Positions 33,167-44,156 of a DNA stretch of 64,000 bases are shown here, one piece after another. The position numbers and the translations under genes were made by a program. The first letter of the stretch is position 1. Every line of letters begins with the position of its first letter. Under the pieces are notes generated by a model. The model saw only the letters and a program-made list of their open reading frames with translations. It did not search any database and was not told the DNA's origin. This DNA comes from Panicum virgatum (Eukaryota > Streptophyta > Magnoliopsida > Poales > Poaceae), in assembly GCF_016808335.1 (NCBI RefSeq), contig NC_053138.1, forward strand, positions 58,186,951-58,250,950, read 5' to 3'.

Positions 33167-34087
33167 TGTTGACACCAAATTTTGGTAAATTCGATGTGCT
33201 CTGAATTATGAAGCAATCGGCTTTTTGTGTCAATAGGAAAGCCAATAATCAGCAGCAGTTGCCAATAAAGCTGGAAGCCTAGGGGCTAAGGATTCACATG
33301 AAAGCAATTAAAGCAAAAGGGTAATGGGAACTTGCATGTGAGTATATGAAGTCACGTGGGGAAGAGAAGAAAGCAAGCCTTATTAGTACTTTGGCCGGTT
33401 TATTTTATTTGATAATGAAGACAAGTCAAATGAGGATGGACAAAATAAAGGTGGCTTCACGTACGAGATCAGAGGCAGCCTGTATATGGCAAGTTTTGAT
33501 TAAAATAAAGAAAGAAAAGGAGTCGCATGGGAAGGAGTCCAGGATAATTGGTGCATGGTGAGCAATCGTGCATGCGGCCGGATCGGTCATTCCGTGGAAC
33601 CTTAATTAGCAAGGACTCTACGTAAGGAGATTTAGTCCATTTATCTTAGTATTTCCTTTTAATTTAGATTTTGCTTGTCAGACAAGTTAGTTCATGTTAT
33701 AAATATATACCTCCGTCCATTGCAAAAGGTTTATCACACGATCAACAAACAAACTCTACTTTTTACTTGCAATTTACTATTCGGCGACTTTGCCACTTTT
33801 CTTTTCTTTTCGGTGAGTTCTTTCGAGTTGATCAAGGATGCCTCATATTCGAGCGACTTGATCTACTGGTAAGTTTTCGTTTACCGAGTAAATCTGAGCT
33901 TTAACTTCCGGGTGCATCGCAGTCACTTCGTTCAGATCTATTCAAAAGTTATCGAATTATATTTAGGCTTTGACTTCCGGGCGTATCGCTGTCGTATGGT
34001 CTAAATTAATTCACAATTTATCGATACCTGCTAGTTCTATAGGTTTTACCTGTTGTTTTAGTTTTTATCGATATCTATCCATCTTGG
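33167..34087 (+). repeat. 5' LTR of Gypsy element H, left piece
   Basis: It starts TGTTGACACCAAATTTTGG. A TATAAATATATA box lies at about 33698. The LTR is interrupted at 34087 by E1 and continues at 54476. Joined length would be about 1.3 kb. Confidence 0.8.
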
Positions 34088-35309
34088 TGTTGTCGGTCAA
34101 AATCCACCGGCGAGTAGCGACAGGCAACATGAAGAGCCGGGAGGTCACCGGGGCGCTGGCAGGCACTGCTTCCTCGTCAACAGCCCGCAATCCGGCACAC
34201 GCCGAGGATTCCGGAGAATGCAAGGCGTGCCACCTGACCTATACCCGATCAGGAAAGTGCGAACGTGCTTGCAACGATTTGCCTGCATACACAAACACGT
34301 GGAAACGTAAGTCCGAGCCGTGGTCGGCTCCCCGGGACGACTCTTGCATCGGCTTTAAAGAGCTGATCGAGTCCCGGTGTCAGATCGGATCTGCATCTAT
34401 CCGGATAACGATGAATAAAACAAATAAATATGAAAAGCTTGCTTCAATTAAATCTAGCTGATTGGATCCACGACGGTAAAGCCTCATTGCTAAATCGGAA
34501 CATCCTACACGTAACTAGGCCTAGCTAACATAACAAATAACTAAACCATAACAAAAAACAGATGCCTAAGAACTAGCAAGAGCCGATTCCCGGAACAATC
34601 CCTATCAAGGCTAAGATAAAGCATCTATTATATCACCGGAACATCCAATCCGTTTGCAGGGCCTAACCTAACAGATATTGAACTAATCCTTATAGAATAA
34701 GAACAAATCGTAACAGATTGGATCTACTAGACAGAAAAGAAGCAAGGTGTTGCCTCCGTGCAACTAATTCTATGCAACAAGAATTAGTATAAGATTAAAA
34801 CATGACTGCACAGAGACAACATGATATTCGTAGATGATAAATGATCAAAGCATAATGAATCTACTAAAAGCCATGCTACGAACATTAGGATAACTAGCAT
34901 TACTCGCCATAAAAAACGCTTCAGTACGAGTAATACCAAGGTAAAAGCAAGAACAATACTGCCCTGATCGCAATAAGCGATCAGGGCAGCATGACACTTA
35001 CTTTTATGAAACCCTAGAATTAGGGGTGGCGGTGCGTCGAGAGTTGTTGTTTGCGAGACGTGATGACGTTCTTTCTTAGGAATATCATAGGGTACATATT
35101 TATAGTCCGGAGACTTGGGAAACAATCTAAACTAATGTGTCCATATCAGACTCTATCTCTAACTCAATCTAAACTGAATCTAAAGATACATGGCCCACAA
35201 GGCCCAAATGCTCACACAGGAGCCGATTCGTAAGTCTTCTTCAATCTTTTCATTAAGCCCAACTCACCCGCGGCCCATAAATTAACCCTGTTAATTTATG
35301 GCGATAACA
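34088..35309 (-). repeat. 3' LTR of E1 (L1)
   Basis: 1222 bp, TGTTATCGCC..CCGACAACA on the minus strand. The TATAAATA box is at about 35096-35103. A strong hairpin, CTGCCCTGATCGC paired with GCGATCAGGGCAG, lies at 34959-34989, where the leader RNA would be. Confidence 0.9.
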
Positions 35310-35335
35310 CATGCCCCTCTGGTTTTGGCAATGAT
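35310..35335 (-). other. Polypurine tract of E1
   Basis: On the minus strand CCAAAACCAGAGGGGCATG runs directly into the LTR start TGTTATCGCC. Equivalent tracts follow the LTRs at 42954 and 56662. Confidence 0.7.
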
Positions 35336-35565
35336 AATTCCAAAACCACTCCGTCGCTTCATCTTCCCGTTAATGCTCATTAAAACACACGGCAACCACT
35401 AAAGAAGACGCAACGTTTCTGCAACTGGCTCCTCGTAGAACGTGAAAACTGCCGATCCATCTTCCATCTTTCATTATTTAATCTCACCCTGAATCGGCTC
35501 TTCTTCACGGCAAACTCATCTTCCTCCAAAGACAAGTAGCACAGAAAACCCCACTTCCAGTAACC

Positions 35566-36087
35566 ATGGCGATTTCTTCCTCCTCTGGCTCCAACTCCTT
35601 CGGAGATTCTTCCTCCTCCTCTTCTCCTTCTTCTTCTTCCCTCTCCGCTTCTTCCATCGACTCCATCCCGGAGAGCCGAGAGCCGACTCCTGAGTGAAAC
35701 CCGACAGCAGCGTACGAGGCGCTGGCTCCTCTGCATTGGGATGCAGAGGAGTTCGACTTCGGGGTCGTCTCCGAGGAGGACGAGTCCGAGACCGAGGGGG
35801 AAGACCTCCAGTTCCTGTTCCAGGAGGAATTGGAGAGCATCAGCGATGACGCTTTCTCTTGGGACGGAGTCGACTCCTCCTCCGGCGACGACCCGATGGG
35901 AGGGAAACCCTTCCGATTCCTCGGGTCCTCCGAGGAGAACAGCGAAGAAGAGAGCGGCGGCGGCGGCGGTCGGAGCAGCGACTTCGGGACAGACGGCGGC
36001 AGCAGCACCTTCGACGGCGCCAGCGACGATGACGACAGCGACGGCGGGAATGCGCCGGCCCGAAGCCCCAAGCGCCGTAGGTACTAG
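35566..36087 (+). pseudogene. Antisense ORF-A, copy 1: Ser/acidic protein
   Basis: Starts MAISSSSGSNSFGDSS and would encode 173 residues. The N-terminus is poly-Ser, the middle acidic (EEDESETEGEDL, SEENSEEESGG) and the C-terminus basic (SPKRRRY). An in-frame TGA at 35695-35697 interrupts it where copies 2 and 3 have a Trp codon. The frame is opposite to gag-pol, just inside the 3' LTR. A TATTTAA motif lies about 95 bases upstream and an AT-rich 3' flank with TTAATGAA follows. I recognise no family; an acidic nuclear protein is possible but unproven. Confidence 0.6.
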
Positions 36088-36267
36088 GTACCTACGAGCA
36101 GTAGACGTAGTACTGTAGGAGTAGGATTGTAAAGCCGAAGGATTAATTCCTTTGTAAAAATCAATTTTTTCCTTGTAAAAACCTTTCCTTTTAATGAAGT
36201 TAATTTCCTTCAATTGCTGTGTGTTTGATTTATTTTCCAAAAAGCCGATGGCAACGCATCAGGTTTC

Positions 36268-36275
36268 TATAAATA
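36268..36275 (+). promoter_or_regulatory. TATA box of antisense ORF-B, copy 1
   Basis: TATAAATA about 214 bases upstream of the ORF-B start codon. The same box, in the same context (GCATCAGG.TTCTATAAATAT), is at 43943-43950 in E2 and 57642-57649 in E3. Confidence 0.65.
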
Positions 36276-36481
36276 TCTACGAACCGACGAAATTCAAACT
36301 AGAAGCAACCTGCACAAGAGTAGAGTATCACTTCCGCCTTGAACCGAACTCGAAACAAACTCTCAAATCCGAGCGTAATTCGAAAACCCAGCTCTACAAA
36401 TTCGAGCAAGAACTTCTCCAAGCATCCAGAATTGGATTCAGAGCCCATAGCAATCAAACTCTAAACCAACAGATCTGAACC

Positions 36482-39470
36482 ATGGAGGACTCTGTAGCTC
36501 AAACAACAAATTCTGCAATCGATGATGCGGCAATCTGCGGCCTGAAGGTAACATCCAGCCCAATCCTTTTAACTTTCTTCAGCTTATTAAGCCTCTGAAC
36601 AAATTAAATCCTGAAACATGACACCAACTGTAAATTTATGAATCTCTGAACTTCAGGTGTCAGACATCCTTCTGCCGCATCCTTCCAATCCAAAATCTTT
36701 CTGTCTTGTCCCACGAGCTTACAAAAATCCCATAGATTTGATATCTTGTGAAGCAAATAGGATCCCTTTCGTAAGTCAAAACATTGATTTGAACCTCTGG
36801 GCCGACTGCTTAAGAGCCTGGCCTAACCCCCCCGAGAGCTGGACTACATGGTTCAGCAGAGTAGCAAAAGCTTATATGCCCTTGTGGCAGGAATTGAACA
36901 TAGCCGATGCACTTAGCTTATCATTATCACACCTCGACAAAGATGAGAACCTTCTGAAAACCATCGGCTATTTTTGGTCTGACGCCCTGAACTACTTCCT
37001 CTTTGGCCACAGTCCCATGACCCCTACTCTACTAGATGTCACCATGATCACTGGCCTAGACATTGGATCCCCTAATCCAGCTGCCCACAAAATGACAGAA
37101 GTCCCCTTTAAACTTTCATCCAAGGCAAATTGCACAAACTGGGGCACTTACATGAACCAGCACAAGAAAACAAAAGGTCCAGTGACTGAAAAGGAACACA
37201 CAACCTTCTTAAATATTTGGTTAGAACATTTCATCTTCTGTGGTCCTTCTTTAGCTCCAACTAAGAATTACCTCCCTTTGGCCTATCACCTGGCCCATGA
37301 CAACCACACCGGCCTAGGTAAACTTTTCCTTGGAGAACATACAGATATCTCCATTTGATGACATCTAACTTGCTTAACCAAAAGAAACTGAGAACTGGAG
37401 GCCCTTGGTGGTTTATTCAGTTGTGGGCACAACTGTACTTTCAGCACCAGATCCCAAACTTCCAAGGCCTGACCAAGAATTCCTTTCTTGATGAGAGTGG
37501 CAAACCAATTAGATGTACTAGTTATGGCCAAGCTTTATTTAGTCTTCCTGGCAGTAAACTGAACCCGACAGATGCAGCAAAATGGTTCAGAGTCTTCTAT
37601 AAAGGTCTAGACAACCCTCTCTTTTTCCCATTCATTGAATCTAAAGCCTTTGAGAACCCAATTGCCTTCAGATTAGATAGCTTTGCCGATGACAACAGCA
37701 CTCGGCATCTATACTCCCTGATGATTCGACCTGGCTTCCTTCCTGTTGGCATGAGTACTTCCAATAGAATTATCAAACTAGGCTATGAAACCTATCAACC
37801 AGTCATAGTAGCTCGGCAATTCGGCTTAGGACAAGTCCCTCCCCACTTCCATATTCACCACTTGGTGGAGAGTAGAGCCGATCTGCCTGATGGTCTCACC
37901 AGTTCAAGATGCTACAGCATGTTTGATGATCTCCACATTCTAATACCAGCCGATCTGTCCTTCACCTCCTCATCAATCGATTTTAGCACATGGTGGGAAA
38001 TGTGGAAAACACATGTATTCAGGAAAGCTCTAGGTCCTCAACTACAACAAATTGATCCTGAATATGTAATCCCCGAGGAAGAGGTACTGAATCTGTGCAC
38101 TTTATTCTTTCTGAGTCCTCTATCCTTTTACTTGTCTAATCCTTGCTCACCTCTCTTACAGCAACAAGATGGTCCAGCACCTGTGACCAGTAACGGGGAA
38201 CCATTCCACTTTCTTCCAACTGCTCCTGATGTCCTCTTTTGCAAGGGATCACCATCAATGAAGAAAGTAATAATGGCTGTTCAGCCAGACTTACTTCAGT
38301 CGTTTTCCAAACGAAGACAAACCTCTGCAAGTGTTGCCCCCCGAGTCTTAACTAAGAAAAGGAAGATGATCACGAGGCGAGTCATCAAGAAATCAGCACA
38401 AGCTTCCCCGAGTCCATAAGAGTCCAACACCAACCAGGTAATTCATTTTTTCTGAAACTTCTTCCTTATGCACATATATTCTGGTTGATCGTAATTTTAT
38501 TTTCAGGACATGGCTGAAGACATCCCCAATGCAGAAAGCCCAGTACAATATGATATGTCTGCAAATCCTAATGTACTGATAGAGGCAAGCGAGGGGCAAG
38601 CTAACACAATCAATGTTCTTGATGCCAACACAAGCTCTATTAGGACGATCGCTCTTGAACCGCCCAACGCTTCTTCTTCTTCAGAATAGGTAACATTACA
38701 AGAACCAATTCTGAACCAGCCGATAGCTTCATAAATGTACCTTGCTCTAACTTCAGATATGTCCATAGGGCTTTGACATTTCAGGTTTGCTTTCCTTTGA
38801 CCCGGCATCAATGAGTCTGACTGCCCCCGGAGCAAAAGCACCATCTTTGCAGCAATCGGCTAACTTGGCAAATCAGCTTCAACTCATCAAGGATCTACTA
38901 TCTGCTCCGATCATTACTCTGGTTGATGATTCCAGCAAGATAAAAGAAATTCTTGAGCAGATAGAATCCCAGCTTCCAGAATCACTTCGAGTCAAACTTT
39001 GGCCAGCCGGCCATCTTCCTTTCTTTCGGGCAGAGGTGAAGGCAGCACAACAGAGAATAGAATTGCGTCATTCTCAAATCCCTCTGAATGCCGACATCGC
39101 TCAGAAGTGCAAACTACTCAACCAAAAGAAGGCAACTCTGGATGCTAAAGCTGATATCTCCGAGAGCACAAGACGACTCAACCTCTTGGAAAAGGAACTG
39201 ATGGAACTTGAAGAAAAGGTCTGCAATACCCAAAGACTAATCCAAGAGGAGAAAGCTTCGAACACAAACTCCAAGCAGGAAGCCCAAGAAATGACTAAAC
39301 AAATACAGGCAGAGTTTACAGAGATAAGCACCTTGAGTCGACAGATAATATCAGGCGATGACAAGGACGATGAAGAAATCATTGCAAGAGCTGACGCTGT
39401 ACATGCAGAAGCCATCCATGTCATAGAAGGATTCCTGGTCTCGGCGTCTAACATGCGCCTGCTGAGGTAG
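36482..39470 (+). pseudogene. Antisense ORF-B, copy 1: plant-mobile-domain/coiled-coil gene
   Basis: Inferred exons 36482-36547, 36657-38083, 38162-38437, 38507-38689 and 38769 onward, all with GT/AG borders and compatible phases. Exon 2 encodes a domain like the plant mobile domain (DLISCEANRIPF, LWADCLRAWP, SYGQALFSLPGSKL and related blocks). Exon 3 has a basic stretch (KKRKMITRRVIKK), exon 4 is acidic and exon 5 is a long heptad-rich coiled coil. Lesions: one missing base near 37338, TAA at 38417 and TAG at the end of exon 4. The native 3' end was removed by a deletion at 39435, which fuses the frame to antisense RNase H sequence. The role is unknown; related domains occur in host proteins such as MAIN and in antisense ORFs of Tat-lineage elements. 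Confidence 0.7.
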
Positions 39471-39562
39471 AAAACCATCCTCTCCTGGCCGTCGTACTTC
39501 TGGATTAACACCGAAGCAATGGAAGTGTCACCCACGGATAGGTACACATAGAACGGCCTATA
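39436..39562 (-). pseudogene. RNase H fragment of E1
   Basis: Minus-strand text RPFYVYLSVGDTSIASVLI, then the FYLSRRMLDAE block, is the start of the RT-linked RNase H domain. To its left it is fused by a deletion to ORF-B exon 5. To its right it is cut by the solo LTR at 39563 and resumes at 40764. Confidence 0.8.
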
Positions 39563-40763
39563 TGTTATCGCCATAAATTAACAAGAGTGAGTTGGGCATA
39601 ATGAAGAGATTGAAGTAGGCTTACGAATCGGCTCCTGCGTGAGCATTTGGGCCACATGGGCCATGTATCTTTAGATTTAGTTCAAGATTAGAGATAGAGT
39701 CCGATCATGACAAGATAGGATTAGATTGTTTCCCAAGTCTCCGGACTATAAATATGTACCCTATGTTATTCATGAAGGAAGAACGTCATCACGTCTCGCA
39801 AACAACAACTCTCGGCGCATCGCCACCCCTAATCTTAGGGTTTCATCCAAGTAAGCACCATGCTGCCCTGATCGCTTCTCGCGATCAGGGCAGTGTTGTT
39901 CTTGCTTTTACCTTGGTATTACTCGTACTGAAGCATTTTTGATGGCGAGTAGTACTAGTTATCTTGATGTTCGTAGCATGGCTTCTAGTAGATTCATTGT
40001 GCTTTGATCGTTTATCATCTACGAATATCATGTTGTCTCTGTGCAGTCACGTTTCAATCTTATGCTAATTCTTGTTGCATAGAATTAGTTGCACGGAGGC
40101 AACACCTTGCTTCTCTTCTATCTAGTAGATCCAATCTATTACGGTTTGTTCTTATTTCATAAGGATTAGCTCATATCTGCTAGGTTAGGCCCTGCAAACG
40201 GATTGGATGTTCTGGTGATGTAATAGATGCTTTATCTTAGCCTTGATAGGGATTGTTCCGGGAATCGGCTCTTGCTAGTTCTTAGGCCTCTGTTTTCGGT
40301 TATGGTTTAGTTATCTGTTATGTTCGCTAGGCCTAGTTACATGTAGGATGTTCCGATCTAGCAGTGAGGCTTTTACCGTCGTGGATCGAATCAGCTAGAT
40401 TTAATTGAAGCAAGCTTTTCATAATTACTTGTGTTATTCATCAATATCCAGATAGATGCAGATCCAATCTGACACCGGGACTCGATCGGCTCTTTAAAGC
40501 CGATGCAAGAGTCGTCCCGGGGAGCCGACCACGGCTCGGACTTACGTTTCCACGTTTTTGTGTATGCAGGTAAATCGTTGCAAGCACGTTCGCACCTTCC
40601 TGATCAGGTATAGGTCAGGTGGCACGCCTTGCATTCTCCGGAATCCTCGGCGTGTGCCGGATTGCGAGCCGTTGACGAGGAAGCAGTCCTGCCAGCGCCC
40701 CGGCGACCTCCCGGCTCTTCATGTTGCATGTCGCTACTCGCCGGTGGGTTTTGACCGACAACA
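39563..40763 (+). repeat. Solo LTR (L2) of the E family inside E1
   Basis: A full LTR in the opposite (plus) orientation, TGTTATCGCC..ACCGACAACA. It is flanked by CTATA (39558-39562) and CTATC (40764-40768); the uninterrupted E3 sequence at 63177 reads CTATC once. It therefore arose by insertion and LTR-LTR recombination. It has the E1 LTR subtype and carries the TATA box and the perfect hairpin. Confidence 0.9.
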
Positions 40764-41736
40764 CTATCTTGCTGAGGAGGAACCAACACTGGAGGCTTTG
40801 ATAAATATTCTTTGATTTCATCGAAAGATTGCTGCTGTTCTGCCCCCCAGTGAAACTCATCATCGGATTTGATCTTCACTAAACCTATGAACGGTTCGAT
40901 GCGCCTAGACAGATTAGAAATAAATCGTCTGACAAAGTTGATTTTGCCGATGAGCTTTTGTAACTCCTTCGTAGTAGGTGGCTTCATCGTCTTCACAGCT
41001 TCTTGATTTTTCAGGCCGATCTCAATTCCCCATTCATGCACCAGGAATCCCAAAAATTGACCGGCCGATACGCCAAAGGCACATTTCTTTGGGTTCATTT
41101 TGAGCCCAAATTTCCGAGTTCGCTACAGGACCTGACGCAAATCTTCCAGGTGTCCCCCAGCCGATGTGGACTTGACCACGCATCATCAATGTAGATCTCT
41201 ACCAACTTGCCGATGAGATCATGAAAAATGTAATTCATGGCACGTTGATACGTTGCACCGGCATTTTTCAATCCAAAGGTCATGACCAAGTATTCGAACA
41301 ACCCGACTGCACCTGGTACTAAGAACGCGGTCTTGTGTACATCCTCTGGGGCCATAAAAATCTGGATGTAGCTGGCATTACCATCCATAAAACTCATCAT
41401 CTTATGTCCAGTTGCTGCGTTGATCAATGTTTCTGCAACAGGCATCGGATAATCATCTTTTGGTGTTGCTCTGTTGAGGTCTCTGAAATCCACGCAGACT
41501 CGCCATTGGCCATCTTTCTTTTGTACAGGGACCACACTGGAGATCCACTCTGCATACCGACATGGCCTGATGAATCCTGCATCGAGCATCTTTTGCACCT
41601 CTTTCTTAACCTCTTCTAGGACTTCGGCCTTCATCTGCCGTGCTGGTTGCTGAAACGGCCGAAATCCTTTCTTAAGCGGGAGCCGATGCTCAACGATGTT
41701 TCTATCCAGCCCGGGCATCTCAGTATAATCCCATGC
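40764..41736 (-). pseudogene. Reverse transcriptase fragment of E1
   Basis: Minus-strand frames 41095-41718 and about 40764-41098 encode the RT fingers/palm (VCVDFRDLNRATPKDDYP, VMTFGLKNAGATYQRAMN, YIDD) and thumb (KELQKLIGKINFVRRFISNL). A single-base loss right after YIDD shifts frame, and one Lys codon is missing before ELQKL. The fragment is bounded on the left by the solo LTR and on the right by E2, which inserted at CATGC (41732-41736). Confidence 0.85.
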
Positions 41737-42953
41737 TGTTGTCGGTCGAAGCCAACCGGCGAGCAGCGACAGGCAACACGAAGAGCCGGGAGGTCACCGG
41801 GGCGCTGGCAGGCACTGCTCCCTCGTCAACGGCCCGCAATTCCGTCACGCGCCCGGAGATTCCGGAGAATGTCGGGCGTGCCACCTGACCTATACCCGAT
41901 CAGGAAGGTGCGAACGTGCTTGCAACGATTTGCCTGCATACACAAACACGTGGAAACGTAAGTCCGAGCTGTGGTCCGCTCCCCGGGACAACTCTTGCAT
42001 CGGCTTTAAAGAGCCGATCATGTCCCGGTGTTAGATTGGATCTGCATCTATCCGAATATTGATAAATAAAGCAAATAATTATGGAAAACTTGCTTCAATT
42101 AAATCTAGCTGATCTGATTCACGACGGTAAAAGCCTCACTGCTAGATCGAAACATCCTACATTTAACTAGGCCTAGCGAACATAACAGATAACCAAACCA
42201 TAACCCAAAATAGAGGCATAAGAACTAGCAAGAGCCGATTCCCGGAACAATCCCTATCAAGGCTAAGATAAAGCATCTATTACATCACCGGAACATCCAA
42301 TCCGTTTGCAGGGCCTAACCTAGCAGATATTGAACTAATCCTTATAGAATAATAACAAACTGTAACAGATTGGATCTACTAGATAAAAGAGAAGCAAGGT
42401 GTTGCCTCCGTGCAACTAATTCTATGCAACAAGAATTAGCATAAGATTGAAACGTGACTGCACAGAGGCAACATGATATTCGTAGATGATAAACAATCAA
42501 AGCATGATGAATCTACTAAAAGCCATGATACGAACATCAGGATAACTAGCATTACTCGCCATAAAAAAACGCTTCAGTACGAGTAATACCAAGGTAAAAG
42601 TAAGAACAACGCTGCCCTGATCGCAAGAAGCGATCAGGGCAGCATGGCGCTTACTTGAATGAAACCCTAAGATTAGGGGCGGCGATGCGCCGAGAGTTCT
42701 TGTTTGCGAGACGTCATGACGTTCCTTTCTCATGAATAACATAGGGTCCATATTTATAGTCCGGAGACTTGGGAAACAATCTAAACTAATGTGTCCATAT
42801 CGGACTCTATCTCTAACTGAATCTAAACTGAACCTAAAGATACATGGCCCATAGGGCCCAAATGCTCATGCAAGAGCCGATTTACAAGCCTTCTTAATCT
42901 TCTGCTTTAAGCCCAACTTGCTTTCGGCCCCTATTAATTTATGGCGATGACAC
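41737..42953 (-). repeat. 3' LTR of E2 (L3)
   Basis: 1217 bp, same family but the second LTR subtype (CCGTCACGCGCCCGGAGATT), shared with L5. The polypurine tract (CCAAAACCAGGGGGGCATG on the minus strand) follows on its right, so this is the left end of an independent insertion. Its 5' partner LTR is absent from the window. Confidence 0.9.
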
Positions 42954-43218
42954 ATGCCCCCCTGGTTTTGGCAATGATAATTCCAAAACCACTTCGTCGC
43001 TTCATCTTCCCGTTAATGATCATTAAAACTACTGCAACCACCAAGGAAGACGCAATGTCTCTGCAACTGGCTCCTCGTAGAATGTGAAACTGCCGATCCG
43101 TCTTCCATCCTTTCACTATTTAACCTCACCCCGAATTGGCTCTTCTTCACGGCAAACTCTTCTTCCTCCAAAGCCAAGTAGCACAGAAAAAACCCCAATC
43201 TTCCAGCAACCAGTAGCC

Positions 43219-43794
43219 ATGGCAATCTCTTCCTCCTCCGGCTCCAACTCCTACAGAGATTCTTCTTCCTCCTCTTCTCCTTCTTCTTCTTCCCTCTCCG
43301 CCTCTTCCATCGACTCTATCCCGGAGAGTCGAGAGCCGACTCCCGAATGGGACCCGACAGCAGCGTACGAGGCGCTGGCTCCTCTGCATTGGGATGCATA
43401 GCAGTTCGATTTCGGGGTCGTTTCCGAGGAGGACGAGCCCGAGACCGAAGGAGAAGACCTCCGGCTCTTGTTCCAGGAGGAGTCGGAGAGTACCAGCGAC
43501 GACAAGTTCTCCTGGAATGGAGTCGACTCCTCCTCGGAAGAGGAGATCGGCTCCCCCTCCAGCGACGACGAGCCGATGGGCGGAAAGCCCTTCCGGTTCC
43601 TCGGGTCCTCCGAGGAGGACAGCGAGGAAGAGAGCGGCGGCGGCGACGGCTGGAGTGACTTCAGGTCCGAGGGCGGCAGCAGCGCCTTCGACGACGACGA
43701 CAGCGGCGACGACGACGACAGCGACGGCGGGGATGCACCGACCCGAAGCCCCAAGCGCCGTAGGTACCTACGAGTAGTAGACGTAGTACTGTAG
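43219..43794 (+). pseudogene. Antisense ORF-A, copy 2
   Basis: Would encode 191 residues with the same poly-Ser start and acidic repeats (SEEEIGSPSSDDE, DDDDSGDDDDSDGG). An in-frame TAG at 43399-43401 replaces a Glu codon of the other copies. The C-terminus runs 12 or so residues further than copy 1, because copy 1 has an extra TAGGTAC after the shared KRRRY. Confidence 0.6.
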
Positions 43795-44156
43795 GAGTAG
43801 GATTGTAAAGCCGAAGGATTAATTCCTTTGTAAAAGTCGGCTTTTCCTCGTAAAAACCCTACCTTTTAATGAAGTCAATTTCCTTCAACTACTGTATGTT
43901 TGATTTATTTTCCAAAAAGCCGATGGCAATGCATCAGGCTTCTATAAATATCCAAGAGCCGACGAAATTCAAACTAGAAGCAACCCGCACAAGAGTATAG
44001 TATCACTTCCACCTTGACCCGAACTCGAAACAAACTCTCAAATCCGAGCATAATTCGAAAACCCAGCTCTATAAATAAGAGCAAGAACTTCTCCAAGCAT
44101 TCAGAATTCGAATCAGAGCCCACAGCAACCAAACCCTAAGTCAACAGATCTGAACC

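Noticed and set aside
34441..34460. Possible link of the LTR arrays to centromere-specific (CRM) Gypsy elements
   Set aside because: No chromodomain or CRM-type LTR text; primer-binding site and antisense ORFs fit the Tat branch instead.
34784..35125. 113-codon frame in LTRs (again at 53959-54300)
   Set aside because: Lies in the LTR leader, hydrophobic by composition, and not kept in the other LTR subtype.
35380..36240. 286-codon minus-strand frame over ORF-A copy 1 (and the like at 43251-43754 and 56732-57586)
   Set aside because: It lies in the sense orientation of the element, but its Ser/Arg/Pro-rich text is the complement of the acidic ORF-A. ORF-A shares a defined start, layout and tail in all copies and is the better candidate.
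39101..39574. 157-codon minus-strand frame joining RNase H to Ser-rich text
   Set aside because: Only the first part is RNase H; the rest is the complement of the ORF-B coiled coil, joined by the E1 deletion.
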